In this document: piece after piece, positions 37,280 to 55,621 of the stretch | Layout of the letters: every line of letters starts with the position of its first letter | Position numbering within the stretch: position 1 is the first letter of the stretch | Origin: Nymphaea colorata | Taxonomy: Eukaryota > Streptophyta > Magnoliopsida > Nymphaeales > Nymphaeaceae | Direction: 5' to 3' | NCBI RefSeq assembly: GCF_008831285.2 | Contig: NC_045140.1 | Location: forward strand, 16,180,370-16,244,369 | Length of the DNA stretch: 64,000 nucleotides | Translations under genes and position numbers: made by a program | The notes under the pieces: generated by a model | The model's database searches: none | What the model was told of the DNA's origin: nothing | Seen by the model: the letters and a program-made list of their open reading frames with translations, nothing else

Positions 37280-40200
37280 CTAGAAAACTACCTCTGCATC
37301 AGCTGTCAGGATTGATTCTCTTTCAATATCTAGGTGACCATTCACCCTCCTGTACACAATAGGCAGTGTCAACCACAACGATAGAAGTAAAAGTGTCAAA
37401 ATGCCTGTTAAGCAAAAATGATGACAAGTACCTGGGCTTCTCAGATTTTGCAAGATGCTTGGACATGATAGAAGCCTGTAATTGCATATTAAAATTCCTT
37501 TCAGGAAGAAATCACTTCTTTGTACAACAAAACAAGAGAAAAGCATTTGGTTATGAAACACAAAAATATATAAAATATGAAAGATTGATATCTAGAGAAA
37601 GACAGCAAGTATAAATCTCTAACAATTATATTATGAATAAAAACAGCCAAGCAAATATAACTAGGCAACAAATAAAGTCCAAATGGTCAAGCTCTAGCAG
37701 AAAAAGAATATGCAGAGAATGAAAGATTCATCTGCCTACTGCTGAACCTTGTATATGTGTATGCATGACTGTGTGCACAAGACCAGTATGAAAATTGAAG
37801 GAAGAAATTAGAAATATAAAGTTTACTATCAGAGAGTGGCATGTGTGCATGTATTCGTGTATGACTGGTAATCATAGATAGTTACATATAGACTGCCATC
37901 TGTAACACTGGCACAATGTCATATCACCAATTGGCAAGTACACATCAATGAAGCTGTCTTAGAAAATATATGCTTGAAAAGCCAAAATATACATTCCCAT
38001 TGGACATCGCATCCTAAACTCACTACTGGTAACTAGCCAAGAAAGGTCAAAAGGTATATAACCCACTTGCTCCTGAATGATGCTTCTAGCCTCAACGAGT
38101 TGAGCTTCAAGCTCCAGTTCTCGTTCACTTGCTTCAGAACTGACCTCTGCAACTTTTTGAGCATCTTGAAGTTGAACCATGCGTTCCTTCACAAAACGAA
38201 CACAAGTAATTATACCCAAGCACTTTATGTTCCATCATAAAGGCAACATTACAAGCTGGTGATATTAGAAAGCAACTCAGGTAGCATATCTAATCGAAAG
38301 TAAATGTGAATAAAAACATAATAATAAAGTACCTTTATGGAAACCATTTTGGTTCGCAGGCTCTCCTCAATTTGATCTCTGGCCATGTGAAAGGGTAGAT
38401 TGAAAACATCCTGAACAAAGGGGCATGAGTAACAAAAACATCAGTCAGTCATATTTAAAATGTTTACGTGTGTGTGTGTCAGGAACATAATTTTGCATAT
38501 AAATTTACAGAAAGATGAGCAATACCGTTCGACCACCTAATGGCGTTGGTGGAGACTGAGCATCAGCACTTTCATTAACAGCAGTTTTTGGCTTGGATAG
38601 TCCATTTGGGGCATTCAAGAACTCACGCATATCCATCTATACATAGAAGAGATACTTGTAAAAAGTCAGATATCAAACATGAGGAAAATCAGTAGAAGTT
38701 GCAGACAATTCCAGTTAACTATATTTATAACGTGGACTAGCAAGGAATTCATGCACCACAATTTTTGTGCAAGTAAAGCAACCTTCAGCAAGTGAGCAAA
38801 CCATGACTTTGGCCTATAGTCTTCACCTTACAAGTAGCTTATGCATACATATACGTGATTGAATCAGAATGAGTAATGATTATATATAATAGAAAATACA
38901 GGCAGATGTATTGAGTCAACTTGGGTACAGCAGCTCATATGCCTCTTCAAGATTCATGTGAATATGCCTCAATTTAGCATGAGTTTGGCCACTTAGGTCA
39001 ATAGTCATCCTTAGATAAATACAGAAAATGCTACTCTAACACCAAATGGCATCCTGTTCCACCAGATAACTAGTCAACGAACAATCTGTGCACCAATTAG
39101 GGGTAACAAGAATCTAAATTTAATACTACCTGCATCGAACGCAACAAGGCTCGAAGATCAGCATTCTCTGCCATCAACTCTTGTTTCTTCACCTCGTATG
39201 CATCAACCTACCAATACCAAATAAGAAAATTAATATATGCCACATGAGATATGAACCACAAACAGCAAAACTTATGAACTTTCTTACCATCATTTTATAG
39301 AAATCGTTATCAGCTTTCTTCCCATTCCATGTTCCTCGCTGTCGGCCCTCTTTCTGAGAAAAAAGCACCCTGATAAAGCATAAAAGCTTACACATAGGGT
39401 AAGAACCATTTTCTGAGTAAAAATAATTCTGAACTACCTGAAGTAGGTTCATTATTTCCATGCCTGACCTAGACTCTTTCTTTCTTTCCATCAAGACTTG
39501 ATTTAACCTTTCCTGCACAAAGACCAACAGCCGTAAGCTGTCATCAACAAGAAAATGGGCTTCCCTCTTGAGAAAGTTTGTTCGTGAAATACCAAAATGC
39601 TCACCATGTCTAGAGAAAGCATGGGAAATTTCTTGTAACTTACCTGCAATTTCACATACTCCTTCTCCCTCTTTTTCATTTCATGTATTTGCTGAGTGCG
39701 CACTTGCTTCAGTATTTAATGGAAAATTTGCCAGAAGCCAACAGTATATAACGTTAGAACACTGATTTATATAAAATCGAAGACATCAATATTGTGCATT
39801 TGTGTGAGAAACAGATCATAAACATCTCCAGATGAAAAAAGTCCTATACAAGAACATCTGTCTTGTTCACTTAATAGGATGAGAAAGCGAGAACCTGATT
39901 GCCAATAACCATCCGTTGAAATTCATCACGCTCTTGTTGCAACTTCTCAATTTGGGCCTTAAAAGTGGCTGCTGCCTTAGCTTCCTGGTGAACCAAAAAG
40001 ATCAGATGAAGCATTAACGAAGTTGTGATAAATGCCCATGCAATTTTATGAAAGAAAGATGACAATATACAAGCATGGCATAGACACTAACTGTGCGTGT
40101 CAAAGAGGCTATCTCTCGGTCCTTGGCAGTCAACTGGGCCTCAAGCCTCTCAACCTTAGCTTCTAATCTCGATATATCTGACAGTAATCTGATAAGCAAA

Positions 40201-41427
40201 TACAAAACATGAAATGACAGAAATTAGTTTCATAGTCAAGTCAAAACTTGCAGGACATAAGTAAACATATATAAGTCCATACATATTACATACTAAGCAA
40301 CAACAACAGCCTCCCCTTCCCGTACCCACCCCCCCACCCCCCCAACCAACCAAAAAGAAAGGAGAAAAAAAAGGCCAAGACCAAATTAAGACTGTGGCAC
40401 AAGCTTCCTTGAGCAAGGAAAGGCATGATACTTTAAATGTGCATCCCGTGCTTACGTTGGCTTACTAATCCAAAATGTTCTTCTGTGATATGGGATCTAT
40501 GCTAATAACAGGGCATGTAAAGGAAAGGACACATGCCATCAAAACATGTTGTAGGAAGAGAAGGAACAGGAGCGAAATGAAGGGCAAGGAACCAAGGAAT
40601 GGAACCATGATCATGGCTCACCTCTGCCTCTGGTCACTCGCTGATTCCCTGAACTCTATATCACGTTGCCTTTGCTGGATCAGCGCGTGTATACAGTTGC
40701 ACGTCCGAGCAATTGAAACCTGCCAATTGCACTTTTAAGTAACCTAGCAAGGAAGTATTTTCATACTCCACAACAAATAATCCAAAGAATAATACATCAA
40801 TCTCAACATTTAAAATCGCAACTTAACTATTATAAAAAACTAACAAAAAAGAATATCATCTTCGGAGATCTACGGAAAAAAAAAATCACAACTAGGAAAG
40901 CACTTGAACCAATTTGCAATATCATCAACATGTGCATTTATTTTTACTAAATTCTAAATTAGGAAACAAAAAAGTCTAAACCGCACATTTAAGAAGGGCT
41001 TAGGTTCGGACCTACTGATTCCAGAATAGATACCCGTATGCGACAAAAGCACAAGATCATCACAGAGTCCAGAATATTTCCCCCCAACGCGTTAGGATGA
41101 GAAGGGGAGAGAGAGAGGGAGAGGCCTCACAGGATCGTTCGCAAACAAGTCGAGAGACGCCGGAAAGCCGAAGGTGACCAACGTCTGGTTCAGATATTTG
41201 ACGCAGTGCTCCAGGTTCCCCTCATCCGCAAAAGCGAACTCTCTGCAGAACCAAATGTTTAGAAGAAAACAAACACTCGAAACAGAAATCATTACATAGA
41301 CATGGATGGAGAAAGAGAGAGAGAGGCTTGCCCGCGTAATATAGAAAGATAAAGGAGAATGCGGAACAAAAGAAAAGCCCTAATCTGCTCACCCAATGCC
41401 GAATCCAGGTTGATTTGTCGCCTGCAT
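37280..41427 (-). CDS. ADIP-type coiled-coil protein (afadin/alpha-actinin-binding family)
   Basis: Exons, minus direction: 41427-41393, 41242-41131, 40719-40622, 40188-40092, 39984-39895, 39706-39644, 39512-39438, 39353-39288, 39207-39130, 38636-38526, 38410-38333, 38186-38067, 37475-37432, 37349-37292. All joins keep phase and give 375 residues. The N-terminus contains LEHCVKYLNQTLVTFGFP (22-39), diagnostic of the ADIP family, then a long heptad coiled coil (about 80-200) with ERLEAQLTAKDREIASL, QIEKLQQERDEF, KEGRQRGTWNGKK and NDFYKMM, and a second coil near the end (ERELELEAQLVEARS). Animal members bind afadin and alpha-actinin at junctions and centrosomes; the plant role is not established to my knowledge. 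The 3' end is uncertain: reading through the last donor adds VVF and a stop at 37280, but a further exon is possible. Confidence 0.85.
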
Positions 41428-43114
41428 TGCTCCGAAATGAAAAACAGCAGATGGAAAAAGGACGAGGAAGGAACAAGGAGGATAATATAAGATTCAAGGC
41501 GCCGAGAGAAATGCGAAGAAATCGGTGAGAAGATCTAAGCGTCTTCCACTCTCCACCATCTCGAGAGCTCTCTCTTTAACTGAAGCATGAGAGAGAGTGG
41601 GGGATCATCGGGCTTTCGAAAGAAAATGAAAAGAAGGCAAAAACCCAAAAAGAGTGGGGGAAGAAGAGAAATAAATAAAAAAAATTGTCGTAAGTAAATC
41701 GACGGATGAAATAAATAACTCTTCACGGTTTTGAGCGTACAGCCGCTCGGGGCTGAACTGAAGGCCTGAAATTCAAAAGAAAAATCAGTTATTTTGCGAA
41801 TTCTTTAATGACCAACCAGTACTGGTGAATGACGAAATGACCCTCTACCGGGAAGTCGAGGCGCCACCACAGAGGGGTTGTGGCTTCGAGCATTTTTCCC
41901 GCCTTCGGTAACCGTTTATGGTTCTCGTCATTGGAGGCCATGGAGAGGATATTTTTGGCAGTTCGCATTTATTTGAAAACGGGGAACAATGAGGATCGCG
42001 GGTAAGAATAAACCGCCGATTATGGGTTCGGAACCGGACCCGACCCTGACGAAACGGGTCGCTTACCTGGACACTTTTTCTGGGTCCGATCCAAACACTT
42101 TCACTTTCTGAAGTTTTGGGGGTCACGAACTTTTTGCTTGGCTCAAATAAATCAAATCAAATCCAAACCAAATTTTATGATTTGGATTATAATTACCAAG
42201 GAAGAACTTAACATATTCACTTTTGAGGTGAAATGGAACAAATTATCCAAAATTGCGGTGCACCCAGTTGGGACCCGTGGGCCGAGTCCGATGAAGGGAT
42301 TTGTTCGGGTCGGTTTCATCAGAACGGCTTCGGAGTCGAATTCCACTTAGACCAAAGCCAGGTCCACATGTGTTTCTTTGTTTCAATTGCGTCCAAAAGA
42401 TTAGCTCCAAAAACCAATCAAAACTTAATTTCATGTGCAGTTCGGGTCTAGGCATTACTGGAAATTTCTATTTATATGGAATATTTGGTTAGATATCCAC
42501 GTGACTGCTTTAAACATACAGCTTGCCGTGTATGATCAAGTTTGGAGTCTTGTTCAAATCAGGTGGAATATTTTTTTAATACGATTAATTTTTTTAAAAA
42601 TTTTGCTTTAAATGATTATTAATGAACATCTTGTGACAGTAACTACTCAAAAATATGCAATCAAAACTTAGGTCCACAATTATTTTTCTTACCAGAATCA
42701 AACTAACTGTGACCGTGAGGTTCAACTTAAGCTATTGAAAGCAATTAGAACTCTTGTCAGAATTATTCGAGAGCAAAACAAGTTGATGGGTCTTCATCGG
42801 TCGTGGGTGTTTAGATCTAGTATTCAAAATGGATCCGGATATAATTAAACTCCAGGTACCCAGTGAATTTGGCTGCATATTGATTTCAAATCACGTTAAG
42901 AAAAGTAAACGTTGCGCAAATGCACGGTTAACATTTGAATGAATAGAAATATCACACTGATATATGAATAACATTCCACAATAAAGTTTCAAACTTACGT
43001 ACTTTAGCAAGACAAAGATATAGCAGCCCTTCAGATCAAAAGAAGAACTGGTTTTTGTTGGAGAAGCTTCGAGGATATCAAATTTCAGAAACCACTTTGG
43101 ATGATCCACCGTTA
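41428..43114. other. Leader and spacer 5' of the ADIP gene
   Basis: The first 200-300 bp is probably the GA/CT-rich leader and promoter of the minus-strand gene. The rest shows no gene; frames at 42.1-42.5 kb overlap on both strands without family resemblance. Confidence 0.5.
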
Positions 43115-44997
43115 TCGCTTGTAGGTCTTCATCTTCATGTCATTTTGGATCTTGAACCAAACGCTTTCCTTCGAAATGAAGTTCAACTGCCTGCAAGTTA
43201 AAACATCCCGACTTCCTGCTGTGGACACGGGTTGCCTATCATTCAAACACAACAGTTTGCCTAGATGGATTCGTCGTGGATAGACACTAGTGTTCTTATT
43301 CTTGCGGAGCACTCATCTTTGGTTGGCGACTAACAATCTAAAATTCCTTTCCTGATTCTTAGTTCTTAAGTATGGAATCCAAGTTTGCTTCGTAAATTGA
43401 GCTATGGGAAAATAGATGCGCAAATCTGGTCTCATATTATTTCAGATCAATATATATCTCGTTTTCGTTTCTTCTTGATGGTTCAATTTTACCAAGCTTA
43501 TATAGAATTAACGTAAGTCCTGCATCATTGGACCTAAGTCTGCACCAATACTCAGATCTGGACATTCCAAGTTTTGGGCAGGGGATGCCGACATGATCCA
43601 ACCCATGTCCGATCAATTTGTCCACCTGATACCGACCTTAGTGGAATCAATTCTGTAATGTAAGAAGGGTGTGCTACCCTATATTGGCACTGGGGCCGGA
43701 GCATTGGAAACAACTCCTAGAGGCCTACTTAGGGCTCAATGCATCAAATTATGAAAAGATCATGCAGCTAGGGATGTCCGACAGAGGCCAGATACGTTGA
43801 GCAAAAGTGGTTGCTTCAAAATCAAACAAAAACAGTAAGCAAGCGATAGAACGTGTCTTGCCTTCTTCTCAAAGCGAATGTATATCTTCTCCCTTTCCTA
43901 GAAATCCACCAGTTTTATTATAGAGAAGTTGATTGCGAAGAGAAAGACAAAAGAAGTACTAGATGGGAGAGTGAAAGATCAAGAAAGAGAAGATGAGTCT
44001 TAACATGAAACTGGTTCTACAATTATGTCGTGTCCTGCTGATTGTCAGTGCGATATTTTGCGATTGGCTTCCCGTTAGTACACGCAAGATAAAAAAATTT
44101 ACAAACAAACAAACAAAATCCACCAATTAATGATCTCAATTTAGGCGCATATTGTGGGATTCTAAGTGCACAATTTATCTGGCAGTGTCCAAGATCCGCC
44201 AATTTATTGACTTTCCGGTGAACAAGAGGATCTCCTCCTGCTACCTCGCAGAGTGCTAAAGCCCCTACTTTTCCTCCCATACCCCGGGGTCCAGCCGCCT
44301 GTATACTTTAGGGTCCAGCTGCTTGCTTTTGGTGACTATTGTCATACACTGAAGTTGATTATTATTAACTAGGCAGCGAACACTTTGAAAGTAAATCATC
44401 TCCAAGCTTTCCAAACAGTTTCCGAATATATCAAGCTGCTCCATATGGTGTGAATTAAAATCTGTCTGTACCATTCAGATGTTGATAAGGATCTTCTTAG
44501 TTTTTTCGTCAAAAATGTGTAACGAATTCAAGAAGACACTGTAATGACCTGGGCTCAAATTCAGTGGTTCCTCATTTGTTGCTTCACTGGATGCGGCTAG
44601 ATGTGGCACGGTTTTAGCACTAAAGTATTCCGGAACTTGACAAATAGTTCTTTAATTTCTGTTGGTAACTAGGATTGGAGCGGGCAATAACTCAAGAAGC
44701 TTGCCTTGATAGAGCCTGCAACTTTGTTGTTTCCATAGTTTTATGGGTCTACAATGTAGTGCAGCCATCAGTTTTAGAGTGATAAGAAGTTGCTGAATGA
44801 GGGCAGACCCGACTACCTATGTAGTGCAGATGCACCAGTTATCCTGGAATTCGAACTTAGATCAGCAACGGTGCTTTGAGTATTTACAGTTGCATGAATG
44901 TATAGATGACGCCTCTCCCGTCCCTGGTCTCTTTCCAAGTCAAACTGCTGTGGTTGGTTCCCCTGTGAGTAACCATGACACAACAAATTCATTATGA
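43115..44997 (+). pseudogene. Decayed LRR receptor-like protein gene
   Basis: Several short plus-strand stretches, in the order expected for an RLP, resemble its parts but in different frames and with stops between them. Near 43232-43330: LSFKHNSLP then, one frame over, SSWIDTS..LAEHSSLVGD, like the N-terminal cap (ALLSFKNSL, W...DCCSW.GV.C, HSSLV). At 43471-43593: GSILPSLYRI..SPASLDLSLHQYSDLDIPSFG, an LRR unit with SLDLS. At 44169-44208: HNLSGSVQ followed by TGA. At 44815-44990: LSWNSN...CFEYLQLHEC...PVPGLFPSQTAV...SNHDTTNSL. These are similarities seen by eye; no single frame is long. Function is lost. It could also be chance similarity in part, though the order and strand agree. Confidence 0.42.
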
Positions 44998-45806
44998 CGT
45001 AAATGGAGTTTCATCAACGTGTGATACAAGCATCGGTAATGTTTCAATGGAAATACATTTCAACTATATGTTTTACCAACTTATTTAGCTGAATGTCGTT
45101 AATCTTCAACGTCGAAATCTTTCACAGATGCAAAACACATAACACGTCGACAAATGTAAAACTTCAACAACACAAGAGCTCCACGCGTCCGTAAAGACTT
45201 ATTTTAATTGACGTTCATCTTTGAACATCGGTGAAAATATATATTTATCAACATTTAGCTCCAAATGTAACGTTTTATTTTCCACTTTCGTTGAAATCAT
45301 CTTTTTTTCTTTTGTAGTGTGTGCTTTGCAACTAGACAAAGACTAATGAGTGAAATAAAAGGGAAAGGACAAGAAAAGTCATTTGGTTATCCGAACATAC
45401 TTGGTTAGAGTCTCCGAGGCATTCACTTTTGGAGAATCTAAAGGAGAAATTTGACCTGTGTTCTCTGTAACAGGCTCCCTCAAAAGCAGGATCAGGTCAT
45501 AAACTGGTGACGGAGGGACCTGTAGTAACTCGTCAAAGAGCAGATCAAACCATGCAGTTATTCCTCCTGCCCGCTCCTCCCCTCAAAAATCGGTGGCAAT
45601 CAACCAACAATTCCACAGCCAAGTCCTCTCCATTCATTCACCATTTCCAAACGCAGTAAACCACAAGAAATTCGACCCTCTGTTTAAGTCCACAGAAGAA
45701 GAAGAAACCGCCGAATTTGGTGGGAATACTTCGTTTCCACACAGATTCACGCGCTTTCCTGCCATGCTTATGCAATCCACGGCATCTTCTTTCCATGCTA
45801 GTTCAT

Positions 45807-45813
45807 CTATAAG
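45807..45813 (+). promoter_or_regulatory. TATA box of the fasciclin-like gene
   Basis: TCTATAAGAG lies 75 bp upstream of the start codon of the fasciclin-like gene, leaving a short leader of about 40-45 bases if transcription begins 30 bp downstream. Confidence 0.55.
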
Positions 45814-45881
45814 AGCAACCCCTTCCAGACTTCCTCTGCATCAAACCTATCAACTCAGTATCGATTTCTGCTCCTACCAAA

Positions 45882-47210
45882 ATGAAAATGGACTTTGAAT
45901 TCCCTACGTTCAGGCCTGTCCTCCTCTTGCTCTTCCTCTTTCTCTCCACCGCGACATCCTTTAACATAACTAGCATCCTCGGCAATTTCCCCGACTTCAG
46001 CGTCTTCAATAGCTACCTCACGCAGACCGGCCTTGTCGTTGACATCAATTCTCGCAGCACCATCACTGTCCTCGCCACCAACAACGATGCAATCTCTGTT
46101 CTCTCAAACCGGAACCTCCCGGTGGATTCCATTAAAAGGATCATCAGCTTGCACGTGGTCCTTGATTACTATGACCAAAGCAAGCTGAAGCAATTCTCCG
46201 GCAAGTCGAACCTTCTCACCACCTTGTTCCAAACCACTGGCACTGCCACCAACCAGGAGGGCTTCCTGAACGCCACCTACCTGAACTCCGGCGACATCAT
46301 GTTCGGCTCCGGCGTCCGCGGATCTGGCCTAACATCTAAGTTCGTAAAAGTGGTTGCCGCGGAGCCGTATAACATATCAATCATTCAGATCAGCAGCGTC
46401 ATCATCCCCCCGGGGTTCGAGAATGCTTCGACGCCGACCTCTCAGGTGAACATCACTTCTACTCTACTGAGCTCTGGATTCCAATCCTTCGCGGATCTGC
46501 TGCAATCTACGGGGGCAATTCAGACATATCTGGGCGCTGAAAATAATGGGTTGACAGTATTTGCACCCGGAGATAAAGCCATTCAAGTTATACCGTCCAA
46601 TCTAACAGACGATGAGAGGAGATCACTTGCTTTATACCACGCTGTTAGCGGCTACCACCCAATGCAGTACTTGAATAAGGTGACTGGACCCTTGAGTACG
46701 CTTGCCTCCAACGGCAATTCAAATTTTCAAATTACCGTTAAGACCGACGCTCAAAAGGTGACCCTCAACTCGGGCCTGAATACCGTTAATGTCGGTCGCA
46801 CCATTCTAGACCAGCAGCAGATTGCCATCTACGCCATCGACGCCGCTCTCCAGCCGCCGGAAATCTTCGCATCCAACGGTACGCTGCCTCCGCCGTCTAA
46901 TGCACCGCCGACCCCACCTACGCCGGCTGCACCTGCTCCAACTTCACCCTCTCCTTCTGCACCAAGTCCAGTGCCATCCAGTGGAAGCCCACCTTCAGAC
47001 TCTGGACCTACTTCTTCACCTGCCGCATCCCCGCCTGCGCCGCCAACTGCAGAAACACCAGCAGCCGATAGCCCAGCCGCCAATGGACCACCTGCCGGCG
47101 CTAAACCGCTAACTCCGGCGCCTTCTCCACCAGATGCTTCCTCGGCCTCACGTTTATATAGTTATTGCTTCGCTGCTGTCTTGAGCATCTTCTACTGCAT
47201 TGTTGTGTGA
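45882..47210 (+). CDS. Fasciclin-like arabinogalactan protein (FLA), two FAS1 domains
   Basis: Intronless, 442 aa, the usual size and form for the FLA1/2/8/10 group. A signal peptide (1-26, LLLLFLFLSTATS) directs it to the secretory route. FAS1 domain 1 spans about 28-172 (H1-like TVLATNND, then VVLDYYD), and domain 2 about 189-325 (H1 TVFAPGDKA, then LYHAVSGY). Both carry many N-glycosylation sites (NIT, NAT, NIS). Residues 336-420 are Ala/Pro/Ser/Thr-rich with AP, SP and TP dipeptides for arabinogalactan addition. The hydrophobic tail 426-442 following small residues (DASSAS) is a GPI-anchor signal. It would sit at the outer plasma membrane and cell wall, where FLAs act in adhesion and wall structure. 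A second ATG two codons downstream is also possible. Ends are complete; no frameshift. Confidence 0.94.
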   Translation: MKMDFEFPTFRPVLLLLFLFLSTATSFNITSILGNFPDFSVFNSYLTQTGLVVDINSRSTITVLATNNDAISVLSNRNLPVDSIKRIISLHVVLDYYDQSKLKQFSGKSNLLTTLFQTTGTATNQEGFLNATYLNSGDIMFGSGVRGSGLTSKFVKVVAAEPYNISIIQISSVIIPPGFENASTPTSQVNITSTLLSSGFQSFADLLQSTGAIQTYLGAENNGLTVFAPGDKAIQVIPSNLTDDERRSLALYHAVSGYHPMQYLNKVTGPLSTLASNGNSNFQITVKTDAQKVTLNSGLNTVNVGRTILDQQQIAIYAIDAALQPPEIFASNGTLPPPSNAPPTPPTPAAPAPTSPSPSAPSPVPSSGSPPSDSGPTSSPAASPPAPPTAETPAADSPAANGPPAGAKPLTPAPSPPDASSASRLYSYCFAAVLSIFYCIVV

Positions 47211-49560
47211 TTGATGTTGGCAACTTAGCTTTTGGTTGCAGATTGAAAGTTTTTGTAGTAGTAATTCCCTTTTTAATTTTGAAATGAAGTCCCCCTGTTT
47301 GGTCTGACGACTAAGGATTATCCTGAAAAGGTTCATTGGCAAGCTTGCAGCAGGATTAAGTATTAACTAACGGGTTAGTGAAACAAAAGGATGAACCGTT
47401 ATGATGATCGCAGATCTTTCCTGAACAGATATGCTTCTGTAGTTGGTTGCAAAAGGTGACGGGCATGGTACGCATTTGCATTTTAATGCTTGCCATGTAC
47501 ATAGAGGAAAAGAGAGTGAATGGGCAACAAAAGAAGTTTAAAACCATTTTAAGAAATAAATGATATAAGCAATGAATAAACTAAAAATCGTAAAATATTT
47601 AAAAATATGAAAAAAAGATTAATACTTGCCGATCTTGAGCCGGCCACCAAATGAAATATGTTAGCCATCTAATTCGACTGCAGATTCAAACCAACTCTGT
47701 ATCACTACTCCGAAACATTTTTTTTTAGATATCACATATTGTAAACACCCACGATATTAGAAAGGATTAAACTGAGCATATTTCATCTTACAGAGTTGCC
47801 CAATCATGAGAATATACTTTAATTTGGTTGTCAATGTACTCTCAATTCATAGAGTAGTAACTAAGCATCGTTTTGACAAATCCAAATGTTGTACTGATTT
47901 ACAGCATTACCGGGTGACTCATTAAGCGATATCGGCGCACCATATGATGTTCATCTACACGAACATAGTCATGGTCGTGTTTGATGCAAAAAACCACCTT
48001 TCTATCTAGTTGGCATCTTATTGAAAAAAACTGTAATTAAGCTCTGTCATCTGTGGTCGATCGGAGGCACAAATGTGTGAGTTTTAGCCAATAACTTGTA
48101 CAATACAATAAAGAAAGGTGCAGGATGCACGTAACTTCTTGTGTTGATTAATGGCGATTGGAAAGAAAACCTGATAGGTGGGAAGTTACTTAGCCCATAG
48201 GTTTCAGTATTTTTTAAAACCTATGCAAGTGGTTTTTTGTGTAAGTTTGAGAGAGAGAGAGATAGACTGAGGCACGCGACTGTGTTATCCAAGTTTGCAC
48301 GCCAAGATATTTGGTCTACATCTATGTTTGTGCTTCCATGAAGAGTGGAGCTTGTGAAAAGAATAATTCTCGTTTCAAGAAAAGATGCCGCCCAAAACGT
48401 CCGTTGGTTGCCGGAAAATACAGATATGGGTCAGGCGTCGCCGATTTCATACGCCATTAATTTTCAATAAAGAGAAGATGTAGATATGTTTGACTATGGA
48501 AAAATGGAACCAAAGTTCTGCCCCTGTATTCTTCTTTTCCTTTTTATCTTTAGGTTGACTTCTTGATGGATAATGACGTGCCTATTAATGGTTACTTTTG
48601 TTATGGGAAAGGAAGTGAAACTCTTTGTCAACGACGAACAAGGGCAAGACAGATTCATTTGGTGGGACGTATGAAAAATGAAGGAGGGAGATGCATGCAC
48701 TAACATATCATAGTCCTGGCTAGAAAGGTCACAAAAAGAATTCCCCATTACCCATTCATTGAAAATGCCATAATTTTATTGCACAAACAAAAAATATCCC
48801 CAATTTTTGGTGGTGTAATAAGAACATGTCAAACTTGATTTTCTTTCACTTAACAGACCGCTTCTTTTATGTGAAATTTAAGCGGCTGAGTACAAATAGA
48901 TCACAGAACTGGTTGTTCTTCAAGAATGAAATCTTATAAAAACTGTTGAAATATATCTAATCCGCATTATGTTTTGTTTCCGCAATAAAAGTCGAGCATA
49001 ATTTTGGCAAAGTTTGAAGCTAATACACCAGAAACATGGCAACTGATAAACTGAAAAGCGAGTTGAACATTCAGTTTGCTCGTGGTAGTGTTCTAGACAG
49101 AAGCATGATCGATTGTTGAGACTCACAAGGGCTTTTTTTTTCAAGCTTTATGAGAATGCACTCGAGTTTTAATGAGCTCTACAAGTTATATTCACGATTA
49201 ATTAGGACAAAATCATCTCCATATGCTCTACCGAGCTCACATAATTAAACTTATAATCTAAAGGCACGTGATCCAAGAAGCTATCGGTCAACATCTGACC
49301 ACATCAGACCAGTGGGTGAGTCAGAAATTTATAGTTAAGTGACACTATTATTTTATGTTTTAAGCTTTTAAGGGGCCCTCATATGCCATATATATATATA
49401 TTATCAATATGTAAATAAAGCAAATTTAGTGGGCAGCCCTCCGCCACGGGCTGGCACTGCATCTGGCATGTTTTTAGCCGGCGCCCTAAACCTCACCGAT
49501 GACATTTGTGGTCTCCTCTAATACTTAGAGTTTCTCATCACAACGGTCAAATGCAGCATT
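47211..49560. other. Intergenic, no gene recognised
   Basis: AT-rich spacer after the FLA stop; the first 100-300 bases probably include its 3' leader and poly(A) signal. No other gene recognised. Confidence 0.55.
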
Positions 49561-49704
49561 TCATTTCCAGTTTCATCAAACAATGGACAGGAAACCGTTC
49601 ATCTATTGTCATTTCCAGTTTCATCAAACAATGGACAGGAAACCGTTCATCTATTGTCATTTCCAGTTTCATCAATCAATGGACAGAAAACCGTTCATCT
49701 ATTG
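49561..49704. repeat. Three-copy 48-bp tandem repeat
   Basis: Units 49561-49608, 49609-49656 and 49657-49704 each begin TCATTTCCAGTTTCATCAA and end CGTTCATCTATTG. Units 1 and 2 are identical; unit 3 differs at two or three bases. Because 48 is a multiple of three, all frames stay open through the array, giving a spurious 16-residue protein repeat. Confidence 0.95.
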
Positions 49705-49876
49705 GGACAGGATAGTAGTGTAGAGAATATAACGTCCTTGTCCATCATGTATCTTATGGTTATGGAACACACATTAAACAATCTCTTAGCCTCTCTCACT
49801 GGTTCACCTACCATGTCATATATATAGTCATGACATACTTAACAATCTAAAATTTTACTAATTTTGGTCCCATAGA

Positions 49877-49990
49877 CCTCGTTTGACATAAAAAAATATT
49901 AAATATTGTATGAGTGGTTCATGAATTTACCATAAACCTGAGGGCAGATTCATGAAACACTTGCCTAAATATATTTAAGGTAGATCATAA
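49877..49990. mobile_element. Possible degraded relative of the hAT-type MITEs
   Basis: It starts CGTTTGACATAAA and contains a palindromic centre, GGTTCATGAATTTACC with GGCAGATTCATGAAAC in inverse orientation, using the same TTCATGAAT core as the copies at 23.65 and 29.94 kb. The right end seems lost next to the AT tract that begins at 50016. No target-site duplication was found. Confidence 0.35.
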
Positions 49991-50012
49991 ACATTCACAA
50001 TACCAAAACTTT

Positions 50013-55613
<5,601 letters not shown>

Positions 55614-55621
55614 TGACGTCA
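55614..55621. promoter_or_regulatory. TGACGTCA bZIP-type site upstream of the P450 reductase
   Basis: A perfect palindromic TGACGTCA about 720 bp before the start codon of the reductase. TGACG elements are bound by TGA-class bZIP factors in plant defence and stress responses, which would fit induction of P450 metabolism, but use of this site is inference. Confidence 0.3.

Noticed and set aside
44023-44474. Minus-strand frames with LRR-like wording (DLGHCQIN, EQLDIFGN)
   Set aside because: The plus-strand fragments around them form a better ordered receptor-like series; the minus-strand resemblance is probably chance.
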